NCBI RefSeq assembly: GCF_000483485.1
Contig: NZ_KI519609.1
Span: forward strand, 2,075,460 to 2,139,459
Reading direction: 5' to 3'
Length of the DNA stretch: 64,000 nucleotides
Source: Thiomicrorhabdus chilensis DSM 12352
GTDB lineage: Bacteria > Pseudomonadota > Gammaproteobacteria > Thiomicrospirales > Thiomicrospiraceae
The notes beneath the pieces were generated by a model. It searched no databases. It saw only the letters and a list, made by a program, of their open reading frames with translations, and was not told the origin of the DNA. Made by a program: the position numbers and the translations under genes. Shown piece after piece: positions 40,699-52,178 of this stretch (its first letter is position 1; each line of letters starts with the position of its first letter).

Positions 40699-41046
40699 CT
40701 ATTCGCCTTCGGCGTTGGCGGTGGATTTGATGTCCCACAATTTTTCCAACGCATAATGGGCGCGTGCGGCTTCGGTCATCACATGCACGATAGCATCCCC
40801 CAAGTCCACCAAAACCCAATCCGGCTGAGGCCCGGCTTCGACACCCAACGGCGGATACCCGGCGTCTTTAAACGCCAACGCAACCGCATTACCGGTTGAT
40901 TTCACATGTGTGGTCGAAGTACCCGTTGCCACCACCATCAAATCGGCGAAGCTGCTCACTTCCGACACATCCATCACCTGGATATCACGCGCCTTGCTGT
41001 CTTCCAGCGTCTGTACAATCAAGTCTTTAATTTCAGTTAATTCCAT
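40699..41046 (-). CDS. rsfS: Ribosomal silencing factor RsfS
   Basis: Binds ribosomal protein L14 and blocks subunit joining when nutrients are low. 115 residues with the family pattern DIQVMDVSEVSSFADLMVVATGTSTTHVKS and DWVLVDLGDAIVHVMTEAARAHY.LEKLW. It follows nadD in the common nadD–rsfS–rlmH cluster. Confidence 0.95.
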   Translation of the reverse strand: MELTEIKDLIVQTLEDSKARDIQVMDVSEVSSFADLMVVATGTSTTHVKSTGNAVALAFKDAGYPPLGVEAGPQPDWVLVDLGDAIVHVMTEAARAHYALEKLWDIKSTANAEGE

Positions 41047-41054
41047 AGTCTTTT

Positions 41055-41702
41055 TCAGTTTCCTTTTGCATCCCGATAAAGCTGATGCTGTTGTATATAG
41101 TCAATCACAGTCGGCGGCATCAAATAATCCACCGACTGTCCTTGATGCAAATAATTTCTCAGTGCCGTCGCACTTAAATCCAGTTGGGTCACCGGCACAT
41201 CGACAATCTGTTCGCAGCACTGGCTAAAATGCCTGACATGATGGGCCCGCAGAATCTGTCCGGCCTGGCAATATAGAGGCAAGGCTTCACCCGGTCGGTG
41301 TGTGACCGCGATATTCGCCAACCGAAGTATCTCCTGCCAATTGTGCCACTTATGAAAATTGGCAAACGCATCGGTGCCCATAATCAAAACCAATGCCGTG
41401 CTCTCTTCAGAATCGGCATAACGTTGCTTCAGTGCGGCCAAGGTATCCACCATATAAGATGGCCCGCCGCGATCAATCTCGATAGTGTCCAGACAAAAAC
41501 TGGGCTGACCGGCGATCGCCAATTCAATCATTTCACAACGCTGCACAGCCGACACACTCGGCTGGCCGCGATGCACCGGCTGATAACAGGGCACAAAACG
41601 CACCTGTTCCAAGCCCAGAGATTGCTGAACCTCCAACGCCGGACGCAAATGCCCGTAATGAATCGGGTCAAAGGTTCCGCCATTGATGCCAATCAGTCGC
41701 AT
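41055..41702 (-). CDS. nadD: Nicotinate-nucleotide adenylyltransferase
   Basis: Adenylates nicotinate mononucleotide in NAD synthesis. Starting at ATG 41702, the product (215 aa) begins MRLIGINGGTFDPIHYGHLR, with the nucleotidyl-transferase (T/H)xGH motif. The longer frame (41750) would overlap proA. LIMGTDAFANFHKWHNWQEIL and the C-terminal SATALRNYLHQG (an SSTxIR-like motif) also fit. proA is upstream and rsfS downstream. Confidence 0.95.
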   Translation of the reverse strand: MRLIGINGGTFDPIHYGHLRPALEVQQSLGLEQVRFVPCYQPVHRGQPSVSAVQRCEMIELAIAGQPSFCLDTIEIDRGGPSYMVDTLAALKQRYADSEESTALVLIMGTDAFANFHKWHNWQEILRLANIAVTHRPGEALPLYCQAGQILRAHHVRHFSQCCEQIVDVPVTQLDLSATALRNYLHQGQSVDYLMPPTVIDYIQQHQLYRDAKGN

Positions 41703-41718
41703 AACTGTCCGGCTTTCA

Positions 41719-42972
41719 TCATTGGCGAATGGTGCCGTCACCCAGCACAATGTATTTCTGCGAGGTCAGACCTTCCAAACCGACCGGGCCGCGGGCGTGG
41801 AATTTATCGGTACTGATGCCGATCTCCGCGCCCAAACCATATTCAAAGCCATCGGCAAAACGGGTCGAGGCATTGACCATCACCGAACTGGAGTCGACTT
41901 CCGCCAGGAAGCGACGCGAAGTGCTGAAGTTCTCAGTAATGATCGACTCGGTATGGCCGGAACTGTATTGGGCGATATGATCCATCGCCGCATCTGCATC
42001 GGCCACCACCCGAATCGACAGAATCGGGGCCAGATATTCGGTCTCCCAATCTGCTTCGGTTGCCGCAACGGCTTCGATAATGTCGCGGGTCTTGTCGCAA
42101 CCGCGCAGTTCCACCCCTTTTTCAGCGTATTGTTTGGCCAGTTCAGGCAATACCTTTTGCGCCTGAGATTCCGCCACCAACAAGGTTTCCATGGCGTTGC
42201 ACACCCCGTAACGATGGGTTTTGGCATTGACGGCCACGCGAATCGCCTTGTCATAATCCGCATCGTCATCGATGTACACATGACAGATGCCGTCCAAATG
42301 CTTGATGACTGGCACCCGTGCGTTTTGACTGATACGTTCAATCAAGCCTTTACCGCCACGTGGAATGATGACATCGACATATTCCGGCATGGCAATCAAT
42401 TCACCCACCGCGGCACGGTCGGTAGTGGCCACAACCTGCACCGCGGTTTCCGGCAGGCCTGCTGTTTTCAACCCTTGCTGAATGCAGTTTGCCAGAGCCT
42501 GATTGGAATAGGCCGCTTCGGAGCCGCCGCGCAGAATCGCCGCATTACCCGACTTCAGACACAGAGCCGCCGCATCGGCGGTGACATTCGGACGCGATTC
42601 GTAAATGATACCCACCACCCCTAAAGGCACACGCATCTTTCCTACTTGTATGCCCGACGGACGGTAGCTCATGTCGGTTACTTCACCAACCGGATCCTGC
42701 AAGGAGGCCACCTGGCGTAACCCTTCTGCAATTCCGGCAATGCCGGCATCGGTCAAAGCCAAACGATCCAGCATGGCGGCGTCCAAACCGTTCTGTTTTC
42801 CGTTTTCCAAGTCCTTGGCATTTTCCGCCTTCAAAGTCTCGGCAGACTGCTCAATGGCCTCGGCCATGGCCAACAGCGCCTGGTTCTTTTCCGCGGTAGT
42901 GGCACGTACCAATACTCGTGCCGCTTGTCTGGCCTGTTGACCCAACTGTTGCATGTAGGCTTGTATATCCAT
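41719..42972 (-). CDS. proA: Gamma-glutamyl phosphate reductase
   Basis: NADPH-dependent second step of proline synthesis. The 417-residue aldehyde-dehydrogenase-fold protein has [35 protein letters not shown] and the catalytic cysteine segment [10 protein letters not shown]. It lies between holA and nadD. One internal CAGGCCTG (42454) encodes AGL. Confidence 0.96.
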   Translation of the reverse strand: MDIQAYMQQLGQQARQAARVLVRATTAEKNQALLAMAEAIEQSAETLKAENAKDLENGKQNGLDAAMLDRLALTDAGIAGIAEGLRQVASLQDPVGEVTDMSYRPSGIQVGKMRVPLGVVGIIYESRPNVTADAAALCLKSGNAAILRGGSEAAYSNQALANCIQQGLKTAGLPETAVQVVATTDRAAVGELIAMPEYVDVIIPRGGKGLIERISQNARVPVIKHLDGICHVYIDDDADYDKAIRVAVNAKTHRYGVCNAMETLLVAESQAQKVLPELAKQYAEKGVELRGCDKTRDIIEAVAATEADWETEYLAPILSIRVVADADAAMDHIAQYSSGHTESIITENFSTSRRFLAEVDSSSVMVNASTRFADGFEYGLGAEIGISTDKFHARGPVGLEGLTSQKYIVLGDGTIRQ

Positions 42973-43041
42973 GTCTGATGTTTCCTATCTTTTTCGTTAT
43001 CTTTTTTTGCTTTCTATCTTCAGCATTCCATTCAACGGCCT

Positions 43042-44079
43042 TTAAACTGCCACCTTATTCACCAGTGCTGACAACCCCATCCACACCTCTTCGCCATTCA
43101 GGGTTTTGCGAATGCCTTTGATTTTCAAATCAATCTGCAAGGCTTCCTTAAGCAGCAATTGCCAGTAGTGCAGATTATGGCGTTGCAAGGCCGAGCCCAC
43201 TTCAGCCTGACGCGACTGCCAGATTCTCAACTGTTTATAAGCCTGGGCTAACGGCATGCTCTGGCGTAATTGCGAGAGCTCCACCAACTGGCGGATCTCC
43301 TTAGACAGCAACCATAAGATCACCGGAGCTTCCAAACCTTCCTGGCGCAAACGCGTCAACATCTGCTGTGCGTAATCCAATCGTCCGGTGAGCATGGCCG
43401 AAGCCAGGGCAAACAGCTGATAATGCGCCTGATCTACCACCGTCTCGGCGATAATCTGGGCGCTGATCAGACTGTCGGCAGGATAAAGCAGGCTTAATTT
43501 AATCAACTCCTGGTCAGCCGCCAGCAGATTGCCCTCAACCCGTTCGGCCAACAAGGCGGCCGCCTCCGCTTCCAACTGCAAGCCATACTGATTGGCTTTT
43601 TGCTGACACCAGCCCGGCAAAGCCTGAGTCGGAACCGGTTTGGCCTGAATCACCAGGCCTGCCGATTCTATGGCGCTGACCCACTTGGACTTGACCTGGC
43701 GATTGTCGAGCTTTTCGCACTCCAACAACACAATCACTTCCGGGGCAAGGCCGTCTTGGGCCTGATTGAATTTGCACCACTCCTGGATGAACTTGGCGCC
43801 TTCGGTTCCCGGTGAGCCTTTCGGCATGGAAACCATGATGACGCGCTGCTCCGAAAACAGGGAACCGGCTTGGGTTTCCATCTGCAATGACTGCCAGTCA
43901 AATCCGGCATCCACTTCATAACGGTCACCGAATAGATAGCCCTGAGATTGAAGGCTGTGACGCAAACCGTCCACACAATCCCTCAAAAACAACGCCTCTT
44001 CGCCGTAAAACAGGTAAATCGGCTTGAGCGCCAGCGTATTCTGCTGCAACTGATTCAAAAAGGCGCTCGCTAAAATCAC
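43042..44079 (-). CDS. holA: DNA polymerase III delta subunit
   Basis: Clamp-loader subunit that opens the beta sliding clamp. 345 residues with KPIYLFYGEEALFLRDCVDGLR near the N-terminus, the NRQVKSK and ALPGWCQQKANQYGLQL segments, and the C-terminal collar region. The start codon is GTG at 44079. The order leuS–lptE–holA is the conserved gammaproteobacterial one. Confidence 0.95.
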   Translation of the reverse strand: MILASAFLNQLQQNTLALKPIYLFYGEEALFLRDCVDGLRHSLQSQGYLFGDRYEVDAGFDWQSLQMETQAGSLFSEQRVIMVSMPKGSPGTEGAKFIQEWCKFNQAQDGLAPEVIVLLECEKLDNRQVKSKWVSAIESAGLVIQAKPVPTQALPGWCQQKANQYGLQLEAEAAALLAERVEGNLLAADQELIKLSLLYPADSLISAQIIAETVVDQAHYQLFALASAMLTGRLDYAQQMLTRLRQEGLEAPVILWLLSKEIRQLVELSQLRQSMPLAQAYKQLRIWQSRQAEVGSALQRHNLHYWQLLLKEALQIDLKIKGIRKTLNGEEVWMGLSALVNKVAV

Positions 44080-44124
44080 AAGAAAAGAGACTCCATTAAT
44101 TCAAACGCCATGGCACTGTCCCTC

Positions 44125-44754
44125 TCAATCACTTGATTTATCCTCATTAAGCGGTGTTTTCAGGGCTTCGTCCTGCACGTTGCGGGTAATCAAAGCACGG
44201 TTGATGCGTTCCACTATCTGGCGTGCCAAATCTCGCGCCATCTGTTGCTGAATGGCTTCCAGTTCCCGATTCGAGGCCAACAAGGCGTTGTTGTTGATTT
44301 GATGGTCGCGATAACTGCTCACCTCTGCTCTCAGCAACAGCGATTCGGTCGCCACTTCCTGCACCTCAAAGGCCTGCTTCATGGTCAACAGAACCGATGA
44401 GACATCACCCGTGCCGGTATAACTGGTTTTGGAACGATGCGAATAGGTTCTTGCAAAAGACACCTCCAACTCGGCTCCGGCCAAATTGGGCGTCACCACC
44501 ACGCCGCTGGCCTTGAGCTGCTGCCTCAAGGCATCGGCCACATCGCCTTGCACACTCTGCAAATCGGTGAGTTTGACACTTTTGAACTGAGCCTGTCCGC
44601 CGCTGTCATAACCGCGCAGGTGAAAACCGCAGCCGCTCATCACACTCGTGACCATCAGCAACAGTATCAAACTCGCGGTCATTTTCACGGCGCTGCTCGA
44701 ATTTGAACAGGCCTGCTTATTTTGAAAACACGCGGCAAACGCTTTCTTCATCAT
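44125..44754 (-). CDS. lptE: LPS-assembly lipoprotein LptE
   Basis: Outer-membrane lipoprotein that plugs and chaperones LptD in LPS export. The lipobox VMSGC is followed by GFHLRGYDSG, the LptE signature. The frame from ATG 44754 lies 8 bp after leuS with AAAGGATAAGG upstream, but this gives a long N-region (about 24 residues, FAACFQNKQACSNSSSA) before the hydrophobic stretch. A second ATG at 44682 would give a normal signal peptide but lacks a ribosome-binding site. The extra N-region is encoded by the CAGGCCTG repeat (44708) in its full form AACAGGCCTGCTTATTTTG. Confidence 0.9.
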   Translation of the reverse strand: MMKKAFAACFQNKQACSNSSSAVKMTASLILLLMVTSVMSGCGFHLRGYDSGGQAQFKSVKLTDLQSVQGDVADALRQQLKASGVVVTPNLAGAELEVSFARTYSHRSKTSYTGTGDVSSVLLTMKQAFEVQEVATESLLLRAEVSSYRDHQINNNALLASNRELEAIQQQMARDLARQIVERINRALITRNVQDEALKTPLNEDKSSD

Positions 44755-44762
44755 GCAGAGCC

Positions 44763-47231
<2,469 letters not shown>

Positions 47232-47411
47232 TTAATCTTCTACTTTTTTAAAACGGTTGAATGTAACGGCTTGAAACCCTTCGGTCTTTTTCGGCAAGCC
47301 AATTTTGACTTTTTTAGCCATGCCATTGACGCTTGCAAAGGACTCTTGATAAATCAAATAAATAAGTTCAATATTATAGAGGATGTAAGACTGACATAAA
47401 GGAAAAAAACC

Positions 47412-47810
47412 ATGAGTCAACATAAAATGTTGCACGCCTATCGAACCTTGCTGAATTTTGCCATGCGTACCGCCATTTCGGCGGAAAACGCAACCTGGTC
47501 GCTGCTGGGTAAGGCCATTGAAAAAACCGAACGCGCCGACCATGAACTGGGAGAGCTGACGGAAAAGGAATTCAAACAAGTTCAGGAGGATTTGCAGGCC
47601 GACCTGATGCAAACCGCCGAATACCTGGCCGATATGGAAAAAGGTATTGAAGAATTTTTGGACATGGATCTGCCCGTGTTGGAGAAAATCCTCATCGACA
47701 AGGCCCTGGATTTGGCCGACCCGACGGAAATCACCATCCTGAGAATGCGCCTGGCGGCGGCAATGGATGAAAACCACCCGATGTTTGAGGTAGAACACCG
47801 AAAACACTGA
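47412..47810 (+). CDS. DUF1451/YbeL-like helical protein lacking the zinc ribbon
   Basis: 132 residues, nearly all helical and acidic. A YRTLLNFAMRTAIS… start, then a GELTEKEFKQVQEDLQADLMQTAEYL segment resembling the N-terminal helices of E. coli YbeL. Full-length YbeL proteins end in a zinc ribbon (two CxxC pairs); this one stops before it and has no cysteines. It sits beside leuS and divergent from it; ybeL occurs near leuS in E. coli too. The ATG at 47412 is preceded by AAAGGAAAAAAAC, a fair ribosome-binding site. Function unknown. Confidence 0.7.
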   Translation: MSQHKMLHAYRTLLNFAMRTAISAENATWSLLGKAIEKTERADHELGELTEKEFKQVQEDLQADLMQTAEYLADMEKGIEEFLDMDLPVLEKILIDKALDLADPTEITILRMRLAAAMDENHPMFEVEHRKH

Positions 47811-47907
47811 AAACACGCCTTAGACATGTTTCAAATTGCCAGGCTCTGCCAAAAACAGACAGGCCTGGTCAAAGTGACTATCAAGCCTGGTAGACTTTCA
47901 CCAGGGG

Positions 47908-49452
47908 TTAATCGATGCGCCCTTTAGAAAAACGTCCACTCAAAAAATAGCGTTTGCCCAAAATAAAGGCAAAAATCATAAACAGCATAAATTCAATCGG
48001 CAGGCGTTTCCATTGCGCATAGAACGTCATGCCTTCATAGGGTTGAACCTCACCTCGCAACACTCCCTCCTCATAAGCCGGAATGGAGGTTTTGATTTGA
48101 CCGTCCACACCGACAATCGCGGTATATCCGGTATTGGTGCTGCGTGCCACTTCACGCCCCAACTCAAGCGCACGCAAACGCACATCCTGCAGCTGTTGAG
48201 CGGGTTCGAAAGTACGGGCAAACCAGGCATCATTGCTCACCGTCAGCAAATACTTCGCTTCCGGCAGATATCTGGCCAGCTCTTCCCCAAACGCCATCTC
48301 GTAACAGACACTCAACCCGGCAAGCTGACCGCCCAGCATTAAGGGCGGCTGGTCGGATGGCCCTGCGGTAAAGGTGGAAAACGGAATATCGAACAAATTG
48401 GTTAGAAACGCAAACACACCATGAAACGGAAAGAATTCGCTGAACGGAACCAAGTGGCTTTTGTAATAACGCTCTTCGGGATTGCTCAAATTGACCACCG
48501 CATTGAAGTACTGGTCTTTTTCATCATTACCGTCAATCACACCGGCGACGATGTCGGTATTCAGCAGCTTGGCATCTTTAATGAAACTGTGCAATGCCCC
48601 CTTCTCAACCACATCGTAATAGGTTGGAATCGCAGTCTCCGGCCAGACAACCACATCTGCATCCATATTCTGCTTGGTATGCGATACATAGGTTTTCAAA
48701 GTCGGGTAAAAATTCTCCTGTAGCCACTTCTGTTCCTGCGGAATATTGCCTTGCACCAGAGCCACATCAATCGGGTCGCCCACCGGCTGGACCCACTGAA
48801 CCTGCTGCAACAGCCCCCCGATTGACCAAAGCAAACACAAAAAGGTGCTGGGCCCCAACCAAGAACGTTGTTGCACAAACCACAACAACAAGCCGGCGCT
48901 CAGAGCGACCGCCCAGCTCATGCCCAATACGCCGAGAACAGGCGCATAGCCTTGCAACCAGGTATCCAGATGAGTGACGCCAACCTGCAGAAACGGAAAA
49001 CCGCCAAACAGGGTGCCACGCAAATATTCACCCAAAACCCATACCGCGGGCAACAGACCAAACAACATCAGACCGGGGCGTTTGGCGTCATTAAAATAAA
49101 AAGCCAGCCAGCCGGAGAAAGCGGAATAGAGAGACAGGAAAAACACAAAGGCAAAGGTGGCCAAAACAGCCGCCACCAGCGGCACGCCCGAATAGAAATA
49201 CATGCTGGAAAATAGCCAGCTCACCCCTACACCAAACAGACCCAAACCAAACCATAAACCGCGTTTGAAAGCGTCAAGGCGACTTTCAGCATGCATCCAT
49301 AACCAGAAAATCCCGGCCAGCGCCACTAAAATTACCGGCGAAAACTCAAAGGGAGCAAACGCCAAAACCGAAGCCCCGCCCAACAAAAAGGCGATCAAAT
49401 CGAATTTTTTAGGAATGAAGATCGCCAGCAGGGACGGCCAAACTTTTCTCAA
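47908..49452 (-). CDS. lnt: Apolipoprotein N-acyltransferase
   Basis: Inner-membrane enzyme that adds the third acyl chain to lipoproteins. The 514 residues have about six N-terminal membrane helices and a periplasmic nitrilase domain. Catalytic Glu, Lys and Cys are seen in VVWPETAIPTYYD, YYKSHLVPFSEFFPFHG and LSVCYEMAFGE. The start is TTG 49452 (RKVWPSLLAIFI), directly after the corC stop (TAATTG), with GGAG nine bases before it. It is the last gene of the phoH-ybeY-corC-lnt cluster. Confidence 0.95.
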   Translation of the reverse strand: MRKVWPSLLAIFIPKKFDLIAFLLGGASVLAFAPFEFSPVILVALAGIFWLWMHAESRLDAFKRGLWFGLGLFGVGVSWLFSSMYFYSGVPLVAAVLATFAFVFFLSLYSAFSGWLAFYFNDAKRPGLMLFGLLPAVWVLGEYLRGTLFGGFPFLQVGVTHLDTWLQGYAPVLGVLGMSWAVALSAGLLLWFVQQRSWLGPSTFLCLLWSIGGLLQQVQWVQPVGDPIDVALVQGNIPQEQKWLQENFYPTLKTYVSHTKQNMDADVVVWPETAIPTYYDVVEKGALHSFIKDAKLLNTDIVAGVIDGNDEKDQYFNAVVNLSNPEERYYKSHLVPFSEFFPFHGVFAFLTNLFDIPFSTFTAGPSDQPPLMLGGQLAGLSVCYEMAFGEELARYLPEAKYLLTVSNDAWFARTFEPAQQLQDVRLRALELGREVARSTNTGYTAIVGVDGQIKTSIPAYEEGVLRGEVQPYEGMTFYAQWKRLPIEFMLFMIFAFILGKRYFLSGRFSKGRID

Positions 49453-50325
49453 TTAAAGATTCTCCGGCTCATCCTGCTGTTCGGACGCTTCCAAAGGTTC
49501 AAGCGGTTTGACCAGAAACAGGTCGGCGCGGCGTTCACTGGCTTTGAGGACTTTAAAGTAAAGTCCGTAAAGTTCGATTTCTTCGTCTTCCACCGGCACA
49601 TGCCCAAGCTCCAACGCCAGGGTACCGCCAATGGTTTCACTTTTCTCGTCGGAGATATCCACGTTAAAGAATCGGTTGAACTCATCCAATGCGGTAATCG
49701 CCTTGACCGAATAAGCACCGCCCACATGATTGAGGATATTATGATCACTATCCACATCATGCTCATCGGCGATGTCGCCAACAATCTGCTCAAGCACATC
49801 CTCGATGGTGACCAGGCCTGCCAGTTCTCCATATTCGTCGACCACCAAGGCCAAATGATTGCGACTGGATTTGAAATCGTGCAACAGCATGTTCAAACGC
49901 TTGCTTTCGGGCACAAATGTCGGCTCGCGATAAATCGCTTCCAACTCCTCTTTGGAGGTCAATTCACCCTTAACCACGGCACGGAACACATCCTTGGCCA
50001 GCAACACCCCGACGATTCCGCCCTGAGTGCCTTCAATCACCGGATAACGCGAATGCGAGGTTTCCAGCATTTTTTCCAAAATAGTTTCCAGCGATTCGGA
50101 CGCATCCACCACCTCAATATGCATCCGCGGGATCATAATATCTCTGACGCGTGCCTCACAGACATTCAACACCCCTTCAATCATCAACTGCTCATCATTG
50201 TCGATGACCCCTTGAGACTGCGCTTCCTTAATGACTTCTAAAAGTTCTTCCCGACTCTCCGGTTCACCTGAAAATACCTTTCCAAGACGCTCTAACCACG
50301 AAGAGCCGCTACTACTGTCACTCAT
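49453..50325 (-). CDS. corC: CorC-family magnesium/cobalt efflux protein (CBS domains)
   Basis: Cytoplasmic CBS-domain protein (290 aa) that acts with the CorA-type Mg/Co system in E. coli. Two CBS domains span about 65–180 (MIPRMHIEVVDAS, HSRYPVIEG, VDEYGELAGLVTIEDVLEQIVGDI). The C-terminal CorC_HlyC domain spans about 195–280. No membrane segments are seen. It is downstream of ybeY and abuts lnt; the CorC name rests on this synteny. Confidence 0.9.
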   Translation of the reverse strand: MSDSSSGSSWLERLGKVFSGEPESREELLEVIKEAQSQGVIDNDEQLMIEGVLNVCEARVRDIMIPRMHIEVVDASESLETILEKMLETSHSRYPVIEGTQGGIVGVLLAKDVFRAVVKGELTSKEELEAIYREPTFVPESKRLNMLLHDFKSSRNHLALVVDEYGELAGLVTIEDVLEQIVGDIADEHDVDSDHNILNHVGGAYSVKAITALDEFNRFFNVDISDEKSETIGGTLALELGHVPVEDEEIELYGLYFKVLKASERRADLFLVKPLEPLEASEQQDEPENL

Positions 50326-50364
50326 TAGTTTTTGTTACCTTTTTTATAAAAAATGCCGGATGAA

Positions 50365-50844
50365 TCAACGTTCATCCGCCTGATAAGGATTGTCGTAACC
50401 CAAACCGTGAAGAATTTCGATTTCCAAGGCTTCCATCTCTTCGGCCTCATCGTCATCAATATGGTCATAACCCTGCAAATGCAAGGTACCGTGTACAATC
50501 ATATGCGCCCAATGCGCTTCCAGCGCTTTATTTTGCGCCTTGGCTTCTTGCTCCACCACGTCGGCACAAATCACCAAATCCCCCAAATAAGGCAAAGCCT
50601 CACCCAAATCCAGCAGGCCTGGTGGGTTTTCAAATTCAAAGGAAAGTACGTTGGTGGGCTTGTCTTGATTGCGATAATCGCGATTCAGCGTCTGGCTCTC
50701 TTCGGCGTCCACGATACGAATGGTCAACTCATTGGCTTCATTGGCCAATTCCCCGACCAGACTGGCCTGAACCCACTCTTCACACTGTTCAAGTGTCGGA
50801 ATATCCTGGGCATCAATCGCCCACTGCAAATCCACCTCAACCAT
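50365..50844 (-). CDS. ybeY: Endoribonuclease YbeY
   Basis: Zinc-dependent RNase needed for 16S rRNA 3'-end maturation and ribosome quality control. The zinc-binding motif [11 protein letters not shown] (HxxxHxxxxxH) is clear. Starting at ATG 50844 ([13 protein letters not shown]) gives 159 aa, the usual size; the frame is open to a GTG at 50874. It lies between phoH and corC in the standard cluster. An internal CAGGCCTG is at 50614. Confidence 0.95.
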   Translation of the reverse strand: MVEVDLQWAIDAQDIPTLEQCEEWVQASLVGELANEANELTIRIVDAEESQTLNRDYRNQDKPTNVLSFEFENPPGLLDLGEALPYLGDLVICADVVEQEAKAQNKALEAHWAHMIVHGTLHLQGYDHIDDDEAEEMEALEIEILHGLGYDNPYQADER

Positions 50845-50894
50845 GTCACCGCCCCCACTATTATTGATTGCCACGCACCTATAAAACCAAATAA

Positions 50895-51905
50895 CTAAAC
50901 TTTAGCGTGCTTACGGTCATACTGATCGTAAGCTTTGACGATTTTCTGAACCAAAGAGTGGCGCACCACGTCCTTGGCCTGATAAAAGGTAAAGCCGATG
51001 TCCTCGACGCCTTCCAGCACCTCAATCACATGGCGCAGCCCCGACTTCTGATGTTTGGGCAAGTCGCACTGGGTAATGTCGCCGGTGATCACTGCCGTGG
51101 AGGAGAATCCCATCCGCGTCAAAAACATTTTCATCTGTTCGGTGGTGGTGTTTTGCGCCTCATCCAAAATAATAAACGCCTCGTTCAGGGTACGCCCACG
51201 CATAAACGCCAGCGGTGCGACCTCAATCACATTCTTTTCAATCAGACGCTCGACCGTTTCAAAGCCCAACATTTCAAACAGGGCGTCAAACAGCGGGCGC
51301 AAGTACGGATCGACCTTCTGGCTCAAATCCCCGGGCAAAAAGCCGAGTTTTTCACCCGCCTCCACCGCCGGACGCGTCAAAATAATGCGGCGCACCTTTT
51401 CGTTTTCCAATGCTTCCACCGCACAGGCCACCGCCAGATAGGTTTTACCGGTTCCCGCCGGGCCGATACCGAAATTGATATCGTGCTCTTTGATCGACTT
51501 CACATACTGCGATTGATTAGGGTTGCGGGTCTTAATCACCTTGCGGCGTGTCTTGATCAGCTGTTGATCCACGGTTACAGGCTGTGGCTCATCCAAACCC
51601 AAATTGTGCAACGCCAAATGTAGTTTTTCCGGATCAAGCGTCTCCTGCGCTGTTTCCTCATACAGATCCAGAATCAACTGCTCGGTTTGCACCAGACGAT
51701 CACCCAAACCGGTAATGGAAATATTGAACCCCCGGGAGTTGATTTCCACTCCCATGCGCAACTCAATCTGCTCCAAATGCTCGTTATGCCAGCCAAACAG
51801 GTTCTGCAGGCGCTCATTATCCTCAGGATAAAGTTTAAATTGAATAGTGTGCAGTGCTGACAATAGTGCGTCTCGGAAACTAAAAAATGGAAAAACGGGA
51901 TTCAA
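50895..51905 (-). CDS. ybeZ: PhoH-like ATPase (YbeZ)
   Basis: Cytoplasmic P-loop ATPase, probably with RNA-related activity alongside YbeY. The 336-residue frame has an N-terminal KH-like part and then the Walker [20 protein letters not shown]. Also present are [17 protein letters not shown] and Walker [28 protein letters not shown]. The frame's first start codon is TTG (51905); the true start is uncertain because no strong ribosome-binding site is seen there. ybeY follows after the stop. Confidence 0.94.
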   Translation of the reverse strand: MNPVFPFFSFRDALLSALHTIQFKLYPEDNERLQNLFGWHNEHLEQIELRMGVEINSRGFNISITGLGDRLVQTEQLILDLYEETAQETLDPEKLHLALHNLGLDEPQPVTVDQQLIKTRRKVIKTRNPNQSQYVKSIKEHDINFGIGPAGTGKTYLAVACAVEALENEKVRRIILTRPAVEAGEKLGFLPGDLSQKVDPYLRPLFDALFEMLGFETVERLIEKNVIEVAPLAFMRGRTLNEAFIILDEAQNTTTEQMKMFLTRMGFSSTAVITGDITQCDLPKHQKSGLRHVIEVLEGVEDIGFTFYQAKDVVRHSLVQKIVKAYDQYDRKHAKV

Positions 51906-52052
51906 AAGCCTGATGTCATACCATACAACAAGCTTTCAACCTTAATAATACTGTTTTTATGAAATTTCAATGACGAATCCGTTTGATTGACTTCTCATAG
52001 AGAGTCACATCAAACGGAGCCATTTCCTGAATGGCGGTCACAATTAAGTTTA

Positions 52053-52167
52053 GAGAGCTTTGCACGAGTGGAGCGCGAAAGAAAAATGAGGAAAAAATTG
52101 GCTGATTTTTAACCATTTTTATTCGTGCAACCATCTCGTGTTTATACCCTTTGGGTGCAAAGCTCTC
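52053..52167. mobile_element. 115-bp MITE-like element with GTTTA duplication
   Basis: Termini GAGAGCTTTGCAC (52053–52065) and its exact reverse complement (52155–52167). Both are directly bordered by GTTTA (52048–52052 and 52168–52172), a perfect 5-bp duplication. The inner sequence is itself a long imperfect hairpin (GAAAGAAAAATG… pairing with …CATTTTTATTCG). It has no coding capacity. It shares its termini and the 5-bp duplication length with the mini-element at 34198. It lies between miaB (stop 52179) and phoH. Confidence 0.75.
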
Positions 52168-52178
52168 GTTTAGTCAGT

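Noticed and set aside
41683-42624. 313-codon plus-strand open frame opposite proA
   Set aside because: Antisense shadow of proA; no ribosome-binding site and no domain recognised.
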